From positions 868,001-932,000 of the forward strand of contig NW_008481798.1 of NCBI RefSeq assembly GCF_000365145.1: DNA of 64,000 nucleotides. Reading direction: 5' to 3'. Within the stretch, counting starts at the first letter, position 1; every line of letters starts with the position of its first letter. The notes under the pieces were generated by a model, which saw only the letters and a program-made list of their open reading frames with translations, had not been told where the DNA came from and did no database searches. Shown here piece after piece: positions 10,847 through 21,771 of this stretch. A program made the translations under genes and the position numbers. This DNA comes from Cyphellophora europaea CBS 101466 (Eukaryota; Ascomycota; Eurotiomycetes; Chaetothyriales; Cyphellophoraceae).

Positions 10847-12124
10847 GGAGGCTTCTGGGATGGGCTGCTGGGGATTGGGAGGTGACGGCGTCCAGCGCAG
10901 GACGGGTCAGTTGGCCTCGTGATTGGGGTTGGGAGCCTTCTGGATCGAAGTTGAAGAGGCGGAGGCGGAGGCCGTGGGCTGCCCTTTCTTATGCGGCCAC
11001 AGCACCCAAAAGCAAATGCAAAATGCACACATTACCTTTGGATTCTGCACGATATAAGCAAGGCAAGTCAAGTGACGTGCATTAGCGAATACCGCCGGTC
11101 GCCAAACCAAGATCTACCTTGGCCGCGACAGGAAGCTCACATTCCTTGTTTCGTGAGCCTCCCAACCCCACAATCCACAGCCTGTGCCAGTGGCCGTCTG
11201 CAGTTGCGCCACGCGCTTCGCCCGCCTTCCGGACGTGGCCGAGGCAAGCACAGAAGCAAGCGAGGCAAGGTACTGCCGGCTGCATCGTCTGGTACAGCGG
11301 TTGTGGTCATTGGTAGGAGGCTGTAACAAGGCGCTTCGCAAAACCAGGCACGTTGGTGGGCGGAAGGGTGCTGATTGGCTGAGATGGGGTGTCGCTTCAG
11401 CCAAGTTCATGGCGGAATGGGCGATCAGATCGGGGAGGGTGGCGTTTCAGGCAGTGATTTGCCTTGCCAAGACGTGGATGTCGTATTCCTGCACCGTGTG
11501 CGCACGAGATGGAAGTGATGGTGTTGGGTGAGGTTGTGTACATTAAAAATGTACTCGGCGCGAAGTGCATAAAGGCACCAGCTGGTCCGGCACGTGCCTG
11601 TGGTATGCATCTTCTAAATACAGAGCGGAGCATAGATAACCCGAGCTTTCTTTAGCAATGTGAGAGAAAGAGACCACTAGATGTCTCTGAGGTCTCTGAG
11701 CTCTCGTACTCCAAATCGGACTCTGTGTACCCCAAACCCGTAGTCAAACGTGGTCACAGCGGGTGCGCTACAATTCCTGGATAGGAAGGTATTATATCAG
11801 GCCGCCATTAAATCCGTCCCTTGCGTGTCTATACCGCCGCAGACACGTGCTCGTCTATGTCGCCAGACAGCTTCTCACGGCATATCCTTTCCCATTTCGA
11901 CGCTTCTTGGTTTGTGGGTGAGACAAGCGAAGTCATTTCAAAATGCAGCAACCGAAGGCTTGATACTGTTGCTGGCATGGGCAATGTGAGCCCATCGGAT
12001 GGTGAACACAACTGGGGTCGGCTGTGTCTTCGTGTCGAGAACCATCCTTCCTTGTGCTCTAGATCTCTGCAAGGGCAAGACAAAGCCTTGGTTGGTTCTA
12101 AAGACACTCACGTCTTCGCATTCT
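10847..12124. other. Intergenic region with the promoter of the phospholipase A2 gene
   Basis: 1.28 kb without a supported gene. The part near 10847-11000 is GC-rich and should carry the phospholipase promoter. Short open frames on both strands overlap one another and look random. Confidence 0.5.
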
Positions 12125-12766
12125 TCAGTTCGGAGGGTCTGACGCAATCTCGAGTCCAGGTCTGGTCAGCCCGAAGACGAGCAGATCGCATCTCCGGCCC
12201 ATTTTGTAAACGGCCGCCTTGAGCCTGCCCTCTTGAGTGAAGCCAAGCTTGAGCAAGACCTTGACGCTGGCAGGGTTCCATGAGTAGACAGTAGCCTCCA
12301 GGCGATCCAGCTCGGGATAGGCCTCCCATGTCCAGGTGATGAAGGCTCGGACGACTTCCGGCGCAAATCCTTTGCCCCAGTGCTCCTCTGCGATCCAGTA
12401 GCCAAGTCTGGCGGTCCGCTCTTCGACATCCGTCTGGAAGATAAGGCCAGTAGCGCCGATGAACTCGCCATCGAGGGCGATGGCCCAGTCGAGTGGAGCT
12501 TTGGTGCCTTCAGGGATGTCCTGAACGGTGGGGGATGAAACGTTGGAGATGGCACGCCATTGCTTGTGGTCTCGCACGAAGGCCACGAATGCGTGAGCAC
12601 TGTCGGTGGTGTAAGGATGAGGCCAGCGGTTCGTCATGTTCCTTTCGACTTTAACGTTGTTGCCATGCTTCGCCATGCTGGGTGCATCGGAGTGGAGGAG
12701 CGGTCGGACGGCCAGACCGCGGGTTAGAGTCAGGAGCGGTGTGGGCGTGTCAAAGGTGGTAGCCAT
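12125..12766 (-). CDS. GNAT-family N-acetyltransferase (RimJ/RimL-like)
   Basis: Single exon, 213 residues. The fold order is recognisable: an N-terminal strand/helix with LAVRPLLHSDAPSM, the central strand pair DWAIALDGEFIGATGL, the strand ARLGYWIAEEHWGKGFAPE that carries the acetyl-CoA pyrophosphate loop (G-K-G-F-A as a Q/RxxGxG/A variant), and the C-terminal WNPASVKVLLKLGFTQEG, which is typical of RimJ/RimL-like enzymes. It should transfer an acetyl group from acetyl-CoA to an amine; the substrate cannot be told (protein N-terminus, small amine or antibiotic). Length is normal for the group. No targeting signal seen. Confidence 0.88.
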   Translation of the reverse strand: MATTFDTPTPLLTLTRGLAVRPLLHSDAPSMAKHGNNVKVERNMTNRWPHPYTTDSAHAFVAFVRDHKQWRAISNVSSPTVQDIPEGTKAPLDWAIALDGEFIGATGLIFQTDVEERTARLGYWIAEEHWGKGFAPEVVRAFITWTWEAYPELDRLEATVYSWNPASVKVLLKLGFTQEGRLKAAVYKMGRRCDLLVFGLTRPGLEIASDPPN

Positions 12767-13125
12767 GATGGATTATTGAACTCGAAGCTGTAAGAACAAC
12801 ACAAGTGTCTCTTCAGCTCGCGTATAGGCAGGTACTTGAGGTATGCTCTCAGCTCACGCATGAGTCACGTTGTGCAAAGCGTGTTTAAACGAGGTGCTAA
12901 AGACGGGAACGAACAGACTTCCTCCGGGAGCTAAGTTACCCTGTCATTATGAGTAACAAGGAACCAGACTCGGCTTCGGTTGCAATGCGGAATGTGCAAC
13001 GTGCATGAGATACTACATCAAAAGGCCTGGGAACGAAGAGACGGAAGGGCGCCTTAAATGCCAAGCCCTGAATACGGCAAAGTTTGCCTCGTTTCCCCGA
13101 TCAGATTCCCAAAATAGGCGAAACG
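12767..13125. other. Promoter region of the GNAT gene
   Basis: 359 bp without coding signal. It should carry the minus-strand GNAT promoter and the upstream flank of the broken gene at 13126. Confidence 0.45.
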
Positions 13126-14792
13126 ATGAATAGAGTCATTATTGTCGACCGGGCTACAGGCGAGAGACAACACAAGCAGTGGCTCGCAGACCAAGCACGC
13201 CTCAGACAAGCCGCCAGAGATGCTGCGCAGTAGGGCCAGGTCTACCAGGTGATCCAACTCAAGCACCATCGATCAGCGCGAATCTGGCACATCCGGTTCA
13301 GCAGACGCAGCCTCTTCAGCAGGCGCAACCAGCTCAGCAGATGACGGGACCTGCCACGGCCGTGAAGTACAGATGCTATAGCTGCAACGGGCTCTACTCT
13401 TCGTGCTATTACGTTGCCAAAACTCATGCTCCTAATGCCCACAAGAGAGAGCTTATTCAAGAACCTTACCAGCCCGGCCGCGTTGCTGCAATCGAGGTCG
13501 ATGCAGCCGCCGAGAAACCGATCAAAATGGTGTACGACAACGAGCTGTTCAGGCAGCTGCCACAATTCTCCCTCATCTGCGATTAACTCCGCGACCTCAT
13601 GTTTCCGGCAGCTGCTTACTATTCTGACCGACTATGGTTACTCACCGAGAGCAATAAACAAACAGATCTACTCGGCGCTTGCAATTAGCGAAGAAACCCG
13701 CACCCACGCATTGAGCCTCTTCGGAAAGTTCAGCTTCGTCGTCCAGCTCAAGGTGACATGTGATGATGCCACCCGGGCCAACGAGATCGAGGAACAGCTG
13801 CTCCGAGATTGTCCTTTGCTGCCACCTTTGCTTGCAGGCCAGCTCGGAAGATCTGCTCTGTCCATCTATCTTGAGCTTCGACCCAACAGACTAGCTGGCA
13901 AGAGCTATAGGACGTAACTCATTCGTCACGTTCACAACAGTGGTCACCGAGCAATGCTTCTCACTGCTGATAGGCACTCTCAGAAATGCAGCAGTAGATG
14001 AAACATTAAAATCGTTGCGTGTCGTCTACAAGCCATACGCGAGCGAGCCGAGAAATGGCTGGATCAAGCAAGTCACGACGCAACATCTCGGCTTTCTGAG
14101 GGGCATTACCCAAGCTCACTTGGTACGAAGATGGTGACATGGTCAAGAATGCGACTACCGAGACCCGAGCGCCAGATAGCTGATGCGTTAGACGATGTCC
14201 AGCAGGGCAAAGCCGACAACGACGACAACGATACTCTGAGCGAGCACCACCGTCGGCCAGCGCCAACCCCAAGTGTCGTCTCAACCGCGCACCACGGCGC
14301 AGACGTCGAGGACACCGCCACGCTCCACGCTCCCCCATCGCCCTCGGTCTACTCCGTTTCGATCATCACCCGCGACACATTCGACCGCTTCGGCGAAGAC
14401 GACCTCAGCACCACCGACCTCTTCCATCGCTACCCCTGCTCGCTGATGGTGCACGATGCGCGCATGGCGCTGAAAGACCTGCACCACGCGCGCCTCACGC
14501 TGCCCCCCGACTCCCCAGACGCTATACTCGCCAAGGATACCATGCGGCGCCTACTGGAAGCCTTTGAGCACGAGCACGAGTTCGGCGAGGACGAGGGTCT
14601 GGAGGAGCCGGTCACGGAGCGGTGTGGGCGTGGCACGCACAAGCCGTTTACGTGGACGGCGGACAAGAGGCTGTTGAAAGAGGCGAGGGGTTGGCGGAGA
14701 GGCAGAGGAGGCCCGAGGGGTGGGAGGAGGGGATGCGTGAGATGAGGGTGGTGGTGGGGAGGGCGTTGGACGAGATGTTTGGAGGCGGATAG
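13126..14792 (+). pseudogene. Broken coding region with frameshifts and in-frame stops
   Basis: Protein-like sequence continues along the plus strand but jumps between frames. A first stretch begins at the ATG at 13126 and stops at a TAG after about 35 codons. A second (about 13179-13688, same frame throughout) carries glutamine-rich sequence, KYRCYSCNGLYSSCYY and LFRQLPQFSLICD, then TAA (13584-13586), then LRDLMFPAAAYYSDRLWLL, then TAG (13686-13688). A third (to 13917) contains IEEQLLRDCPLLPPLL. A fourth is at 13940-14137. A fifth (14131 onwards) is acidic and charged, and its natural-looking end (MREMRVVVGRALDEMFGGG, stop at 14790) lies one frame away, so a frameshift falls near 14670-14700. 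No GT-AG introns that I can find repair these breaks. The family is not recognised. A multi-exon gene with odd introns is the alternative. Confidence 0.45.
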
Positions 14793-15432
14793 GAGGGCGC
14801 GAGGTGGTGATTGGGTTAGAGCTTTGGGGGAGGGGGGGGGGGCAATGTCGGGGTCTGATGGTGGGCGGGCGCCTCGTGAGCATCAAGGCGGCAGAAGACT
14901 GCGGGCTGGCCCTGGGTGCGGGAGGCCTCTGGATAATACTACGGGCTTTCAGTCGTGCATAGGTGAATGGTGACTTCGCATTCTACGATCACAGAGCTCA
15001 GAATGCAGATACATGTTTTGCAAGGCAGTTTTTCTTTTTTTTTAAAAAAAAATTGTGTTTTCTGATCTTGGTTTTCTATCTAATTTATGCTATGAACTCA
15101 ATTGCTGTGCACTGCGCCTCTATGCTACGTATGGCAGTCGGCAAGGCGTGACAGATGAAAATCGGACCGCTGGTGGTGTTGAAACGCCTGGTCGGGTATC
15201 TCGAGTTCGTGAAAGTCGTTGAAAGTGCGATAATGGATAAAGTGCTTGATGCGCTAGGGCAGGCCTGCTGCCAGAGCGTAGCGAGTGCAAGAGTACTGAA
15301 GGTGTGGATGAATGGGAGACATGACTGGGACGGTAGATCATTGTGTGGAAGTGAGGGTCGATATGCTGACGATGAGCACTTGGAGGCGATGTTCTGTTGC
15401 CAAAGCGAAGAGAGAGGTGTGTGATTTTGCCC
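14793..15432. other. Intergenic region with an AT-rich tract
   Basis: 640 bp between the broken gene and the 3' end of a minus-strand gene. It includes a T-run directly followed by an A-run (about 15029-15052) inside an AT-rich patch to about 15090, unlike the GC-rich surroundings. No gene seen. Confidence 0.5.
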
Positions 15433-17421
15433 TCAGGACTTGCACATCCAGTGATCATGCGAATCGTGGCGGATAACGACCGGATAGCGGCGAGCCGGGC
15501 GCTGATCGATGCCAACGGCGACTTCATTTGCAGCAGTTGGCGGCTTGTAACCGACGGCGTACATGTGCTTGTTGCGCTCGCGATCGAGCAGACGGCCGTT
15601 GAGGCGGAGGAGACGGACGCGGTCCTCATCATAGACCTCGAGGTCCTTAGCCGGGGGGGTTGAAGCGCCGTCAGCAGCCTCAACGACGCGGAGGAGGTTG
15701 TTGCGCTTGTCAGTGTACTGGTAGGCAAGGAAGACGAGGTTCTTGCGATTGAGAATTCTGTCTGTGCGAGTGGCATCTTCTTCGCCTGGAGGAGCGTGAT
15801 TGCTGTCCTTGAGATGGAAGGGGGAGAAGGACAGCACGCCGAAGTTGTCGATCGTGAGGTGACGGACGAGATAGTGGTGGACTGACAGGGTTTGAGTGCC
15901 TACTGCAAGGTGGTCTGTGTCCTCAGTCAAGAACTCATTGTGCGCAGTGAGCTCCTCGTTATGCGGAACGTATGCGGAAGGGATCTTTTCGTTATCTGTG
16001 ACAATCAACTTGTCGGAGATGTAGTAACGTTCCAGGTTGTCGCCGAGGCTGGTGACAAAGTCAAAGCCGTTGTGAGCAAAGTCGGAAAGGTAGTCCATGT
16101 GAAGTTCAAAATTTCGGAGGCTCGTGATATCCTTGACATCTGCTTTGAGAGAAGCAATGAGCTCCCCAACTTCATGACGGTCGTAGCGGAGGTGGCTCAG
16201 CGCATTGTCATAGATAGTAGGCTCAATGCAGATACGTAGCGACTTGAGCTTAACTCTATCAGCACGCATCGCGGCAAGGTGTAGGAGGTCTTTGGTCTGC
16301 CTGAGCCAATTGAGGTTCGAGCCAGGAACAGGGCCGGCTTGATGTGAAGGCTTAGGAACGATCCAAGAGAGCTTCTCAACCGTCACAAGGGAATGTTTGA
16401 CCACAGACGATGACCAGACCATCGCATTGGCACTGATCTCCAATTCCAACAGCGGTGGCAGATTCTTGACATCTAGAGGGATAGCCGCGCCGAAAGCAGC
16501 ATGTCGCAGAGTAGGATCATATGCATTCCGAGCAGCAGATTCCCATTCGTAAGACAGAGAGGTGCGTTTGTCCGGAATGATTGACAGCTTGGTCAGGTTT
16601 GGCTTGTTGTTGATAACCTGGTTGAACGTGACTGGAACATTGGCGTTGGAGAGGACAAGGGTATCAAGGTTTCGAAGCTTCATCAGAGTGTTGATGAACT
16701 CTGCTCGATAAGCAAATCTCTGACCTGAGACTGGCAGCTGTCTGGATGATTTCTCCTGTTGGAGACCGCAAGAGCCAAGATTGGTTTCTGTGCCATAGGC
16801 GTCTTTACCGGTGAAAAGCAGCTTCAGCTCTGTCAGAGGGAGGGTTTGAATGGCGACTTTGAGAGCTCCGAGTAGCTTGGGATGAAGATCAAGAGGCACC
16901 TCAAGTGACAGGGACTTGAAGCTTCTCAATACTAAAGACTTTGAGACGAGCGAGACCTTGCCTGTCTTGCTGCAGAACTCGACACCTTCCTTGAAGAACG
17001 GCATGTTCAGAAAGGCCTTGATCTTGTTCTGGCGCACGAGCCAGTGCTGCCAGTAGGCAGTATCCAACTCGTGATAGAATTGACGGCTCACCAATAACAG
17101 GGAGTCGTAAGTAGTGGTCGGGGTAGTGCTCAGGTCAGAAGCCGTGTCTTTGGCATCAAGCTCCATGAAGTTGTAGATGAGCAGACGGACATCCTCGGGG
17201 GCACCTAGGAGAGATGCTTCGGGATAAACCTTTGCAGCACGACCGACTGTTGCGCGAGCTGGGTCGAACCAGGCTGGAGGTGTGCTCAGGGAGGAAGGAG
17301 TGGGAGCAGGCTCGCCTCTACGAGCACCTAGCTGCTGACGTAGTGTACCGGCAGTTCCTTGTTTCTTTGCGAGTTCCCAAGCGAGAAGCTGCTCACCCTT
17401 GAGAACCTTTACGGAAGCCAT
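15433..17421 (-). CDS. Uncharacterised F-box/LRR-like protein
   Basis: Single exon, 662 residues from the ATG at 17421; the frame stays open further upstream (to 17796), but that part is low-complexity leader. Residues of about 65-110 (LLGAPEDVRLLIYNFMELDA ... LLLVSRQFYHELDTAYW) have the shape of the short F-box-like helix bundle that opens many fungal proteins: L-P/A-E-D-V-R-x-x-I-Y then L-L-L-V-S-R-Q-F-Y-x-E. Later segments have repeated L-x-x-L-x-L patterns (LRNLDTLVLSNANV, LPPLLELEISANAM, VKLKSLRICIEP), consistent with degenerate leucine-rich repeats. This suggests an SCF-type substrate adaptor or an orphan relative; substrate unknown. It is divergent from the mitochondrial LeuRS gene. 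Confidence 0.75.
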   Translation of the reverse strand: MASVKVLKGEQLLAWELAKKQGTAGTLRQQLGARRGEPAPTPSSLSTPPAWFDPARATVGRAAKVYPEASLLGAPEDVRLLIYNFMELDAKDTASDLSTTPTTTYDSLLLVSRQFYHELDTAYWQHWLVRQNKIKAFLNMPFFKEGVEFCSKTGKVSLVSKSLVLRSFKSLSLEVPLDLHPKLLGALKVAIQTLPLTELKLLFTGKDAYGTETNLGSCGLQQEKSSRQLPVSGQRFAYRAEFINTLMKLRNLDTLVLSNANVPVTFNQVINNKPNLTKLSIIPDKRTSLSYEWESAARNAYDPTLRHAAFGAAIPLDVKNLPPLLELEISANAMVWSSSVVKHSLVTVEKLSWIVPKPSHQAGPVPGSNLNWLRQTKDLLHLAAMRADRVKLKSLRICIEPTIYDNALSHLRYDRHEVGELIASLKADVKDITSLRNFELHMDYLSDFAHNGFDFVTSLGDNLERYYISDKLIVTDNEKIPSAYVPHNEELTAHNEFLTEDTDHLAVGTQTLSVHHYLVRHLTIDNFGVLSFSPFHLKDSNHAPPGEEDATRTDRILNRKNLVFLAYQYTDKRNNLLRVVEAADGASTPPAKDLEVYDEDRVRLLRLNGRLLDRERNKHMYAVGYKPPTAANEVAVGIDQRPARRYPVVIRHDSHDHWMCKS

Positions 17422-18514
17422 GTTGAATATGAGTTGAGTGTTGATAGATGTAAGGTGAAGGTGCAGGTGCCCTGACGTTGCTGCTGCTGCAGTTCGATAG
17501 GATGTGGGTAGAGGGAAGGGAATGTGCGTTTTTAGATCGGGCCAGCCGATACTCAATGAGAAGAGATATGATGTAGAGATGGAAGTCGTGCGAAGCAGAA
17601 GTGGTATGGAGGTATGAAGTTGATGCGGAGGATGAAGATAGAAGCAGAAGAAGTCGAAGATGCGAGAAGGTGTATAGCATGTGAGGAACCTGATGGTCAA
17701 TGGCCCACTTTTCGAACTTGAATAGCGAGGGGGCTGGTGAATAGAATGTATAGGATGAATAGCAAGGAAGAGGGCCGAGAAAGGGCTGGTGATCATTCAC
17801 TGTACCTCCGCTGGGATCCCGCGACATTCAGGGGCTGGGTCAACCCGCGCTATCAAAGTGCGTTGAGTCAGGACAGGGAGACGCATCGAGACCTGTATCC
17901 GAATCCTATGTCAACAAGGACGTACAAGCGATGCGATGCGAGCGAATGGTTGACTCGCGTAGACCACCAAGTCCGCCACGGAAGGGCAACTGAAGAATTT
18001 GGTGGATACCCCATACCTACTCAAAGGCTAGCATGGACGCATGTTCCGTTTATGAGCTTGTCGACAGATTCCCGCTGGCGCGCTCCAGCTCAGGAGACCT
18101 TCTTAGTAGTGTCGTATTGTCAAAGACTGTTGAAAAAGTTCTGCAACAACATTCAAACACACTCATTCCTTTTCCGGTTCAGGGGTGAGGATTCGAAAGC
18201 GCTGAAGGGGATGCAGATGAACGGCGGAGCTCATCGCCGTCCCGGCGCTGACTTCCAAACCCCAAATATGCTGTGCTCCCATCGCATTCGTCCAAATATC
18301 GGCCATCACAAATGTGTGTGGTTCGTATTCCTATGTGTGCGCCGTTGAGGTGAAGTGAGGTTGAAAGCGGAGCAGCGGATGCCAAGGAATACGCTCGGCA
18401 GCGGAATTGATTTCCGACCTTTGCACCGTCCGACTCAGATGAACTTTTGACATCGCTGCAGTTTGATTGCGACGGTAGCTTTCATACTCGACTGATGCAC
18501 GGGCGAGCTAGGTA
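17422..18514. promoter_or_regulatory. Divergent promoter region, orphan F-box/LRR-like gene and LeuRS gene
   Basis: 1.09 kb between two divergent starts. The left third (17422-17700) is purine-rich on the plus strand, so it is a pyrimidine-rich leader for the minus-strand gene. No coding signal otherwise. Confidence 0.5.
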
Positions 18515-21378
18515 ATGTTGGGGCCGCAATTGCCACGCGTGCGCCTCCAGCAACCATGGTCGAAAGGTGTGGGCGTGATAAGATGCCTTCGGCTTCGGAA
18601 CGCGTCGCGCCTGAGCTTCCCCGAGATTGATGCCAAATGGCAGCAACGATGGGCGCAGGAGCCGTTGAGTCGCGAGCCAGAACGGACAAAGAAAACATAT
18701 GTCCTACCGATGTTCGCATACCCGTCCGGATCCCTTCACATGGGTCACCTGCGAGTGTACACCATCTCCGATGTGATCGCACGATATCGACGCATGCAAG
18801 GCTACAGTGTGCTGCATCCGACGGGCTGGGATGCATTTGGGCTTCCTGCCGAAAATGCAGCAATTGAAAGAGGCCTGGATCCCGGAGTGTGGACTGAAGA
18901 AAACATCGCAAAAATGAAGGCGCAGTTGAAGAGCATGAATACAAGCTTTGACTGGGATGCTGTACGTGTGTTAGAAAGATGTCCGTACATAGATGCTGAT
19001 GCGTTCGGTAGGAAATATCAACTTGTGACCCATCTTTCTACAAGCACACCCAAAGGCTCTTTCTGATGCTGCACAAGCGTGGGCTCGCCTACCAGGCCAA
19101 TGCACTCGTCAATTGGGACCCAGTAGACAAGACCGTGCTTGCGAACGAACAAGTAGACAGCAATGGCAAATCGTGGCGGTCGGGCGCAACGGTCCAGCAG
19201 ATCAACCTGCGCCAATGGTTCTTTGCTATCACCGAATTCAAGGAAGCTCTCCTCGACGACCTCGATTTCCTCTCAACGAATGGTCGGTGGCCAGAGCGGG
19301 TGATAACACAACAGAGAAATTGGCTGGGAAAGTCGTCCGGTGCACGTTTACGAATCGATGTACAACATCCTGACGGCCATGAGACCAGTCACTATGTATT
19401 CACCACCCGACCAGACACCATCTATGGAGTCAAGTATCTAGCTGTTGCCCTGACTCACTCACTCACCAAAGCATACCAGTCACTGTCGCCAGAGCTACAG
19501 ATCTTGATTGATGAGAAGGCTTCGCTGGAGGTCGGGTCCAAAGCTGGTGTACCGCTACCATTGAAAGCTCGGATACCCTCGGTCAGCGACGATTTCAATC
19601 TTTCAGTGTTTGCTGCGCCATACGTACTGGAAGGATACGGGGAAGGGGCTGTGATGGGTGTGCCTGCTCATGATGCGAGAGACCTCGCGTTTTGGAAACA
19701 ACACCGGCCTGACGAGGAGATCCCAGTTGTTATTCAGCCGCCCGCATCATTGAATACCAAGCTGAGAGTGCAGCCAGGAGAGATAGCCGAAGCATACACA
19801 GACCCTGGCATTCTGACCAGCCTCTGCGGCAAGTACGCCGACATGGAAAGTACGGCAGCGGCTGCACAGATCACATCGGACCTTACGGGCTTTGGGCCGA
19901 AAGGAGCAAGACATGCGGAGCGATTTGATACCTGGAGACTGAGAGACTGGCTCGTCTCACGCCAGCGATATTGGGGAGCGCCCATCCCAATAATTCACTG
20001 CAGGTCTTGTGGGACCGTTTCAGTCCCCGAGGAAGATCTACCCGTGCGTCTGCCGCAACTTGACGATTCGATGAAGGGCCAGAGGGGCAATCCCCTCGAA
20101 AAGATGGATTCGTGGGTCAATGTTTCGTGCCCCAGTTGCGGGGATCCAGCAAAGAGGGAGACTGATACAATGGATACCTTCGTCGATTCCTCTTGGTACT
20201 ACGGTCGCTTCACGGATCCTAACAATAATGGTCAGCTCTTCTCCGAAGCGGCGGCAGCATCACGTCTACCTGTCGACACCTACGTCGGCGGTGTTGAGCA
20301 TGCGATTCTCCATCTTCTCTATGCTAGATTCATCTACAAGTTCCTGTGCAGCGAGGGTCTGATACCAGATCACGCTCCCGAGGCAGAGCCATTCCAACAG
20401 CTTGTTGCACAAGGTATGGTGCACGGCAAGACGTTTTCGGACCCAGAATCCGGTCGTTTCTTGCGCCCGGAAGAGGTCGACCATTCTTCTGGCACTGCAG
20501 TCGTCAAAGCGTCGGGCGAGCAAGCCAACATCTCCTTCGAGAAGATGTCGAAGAGCAAGTACAACGGGGTGGATCCGTCCATCTGCATCACAAAATATGG
20601 TGCTGATGCCACCCGAGCGCACATCTTGTTCACAGCTCCTGTGAGCGAGGTTTTGCAGTGGGATGAGGAGAAAATTGTTGGTGTTCAGCGCTGGTTTGGC
20701 CGCATTCAGCGACTCGCCTCAGACTTGAGCTCGCAGCCAATGACCGGCATGGACGACTACACGATGCCTACCAGCTTCGATCTATCCACATTGAGCACTT
20801 CCGACATCAGCATTCTTCTTACTACTCAAAGTACCGTAATGTCTGTGACCAAGACCTTCGATCATGACATTTACAGCCTCAACACGACCATCTCAGACCT
20901 CATCAAGCTGACCAATCTTATCCACGATGCTGGAGTCGGCAGCCTCGCAGCTCAGGTGGCTCGAGTTGCCATCTCTGCGCTGCTGCGCATGCTTGCGCCA
21001 ATCGCGCCAGCATTTGCCGAAGAATGCTGGGAGAATATCAACAATCTCGGCAACGCCAGCTCAAGTAGCATATTCCACCATCCATGGCCACAGCCGCCTC
21101 TCTCCGAGGAGCAGGAGGTGACTCTAAAAGCGTCCCACAAAACGATGACTTGTGCCGTTCAGATCAACGGCAAGCTACGTTTCACTGCGGCAATCCCCAC
21201 TGCAAGTGAGGTAGAAGCCAGGCGCAAGACAGCAAGTGAGGTGAGAGTCGCGGAAGTTGTTGACGCTGTGCTTCGGACAGACGACGGTCAAACCTGGTTG
21301 CGAGAACGGAACAACTGGGAGCAACGGAAAAGAGTGGTGCTTGTGGGTGGAGGCAAGGTGTTGAATATTGTATTCTAG
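18515..21378 (+). CDS. NAM2: Leucyl-tRNA synthetase, mitochondrial
   Basis: Charges mitochondrial tRNA-Leu. Two exons, 18515-18961 and 19012-21378, joined by a 50-nt GT-AG intron in frame; 937 residues, close to the usual 880-950. Visible class I signatures are the HMGH version of HIGH at residues 75-78 (within SGSLHMGHLRVY), the LPAENAAI block, the editing-domain stretch TTRPDTIYG and GYGEGAVMGVPAHD, the SSWYYGRFTDP region, and KMSKS at 660-664. The first 35 residues are rich in Arg/Leu/Gln with few acidic residues, as in a mitochondrial presequence, and the bacterial-type architecture supports the organellar enzyme. Yeast Nam2 also aids group I intron splicing; whether this one does cannot be told. 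Confidence 0.95.
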
Positions 21379-21771
21379 AACGACCATCGAGGATACCACT
21401 ACTGTAGCATAGGCTGTACACTATCCCAGAAAAAGTGACTGGCTTACCCACCTCAGTCGAGCTCAGTCACATGTGCCCTTGCGATGTCCACGACGTGAAG
21501 ACCGCACTGCCACATGCGTACCAAGAGAAGCAGTTACTTCGGCTATTGTTTCCGGGTGAAAATGCAGCAGGTCGAGCCGAGGCTTCAGGCAACGACGTTT
21601 CCTTCCAGGGTCTCTGGTCTTTGTTGCATCTGGCCACCTTGCCTCTTACGCGGAGCCATAGATACAATCACAGCAAAGATAAATCTGTCACCTGCCGAGA
21701 CACATGTCCATATCTATCTGCAATACTTGCATTGCCCATCCCGCGGGCACTATACTGCCAACCCGTTCATA
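21379..21771. other. Intergenic region before the SARAF homologue
   Basis: 393 bp. The frame of the next gene is open upstream of 21772, but the translated sequence there has no secretory character, so I read it as promoter and leader. Confidence 0.55.
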
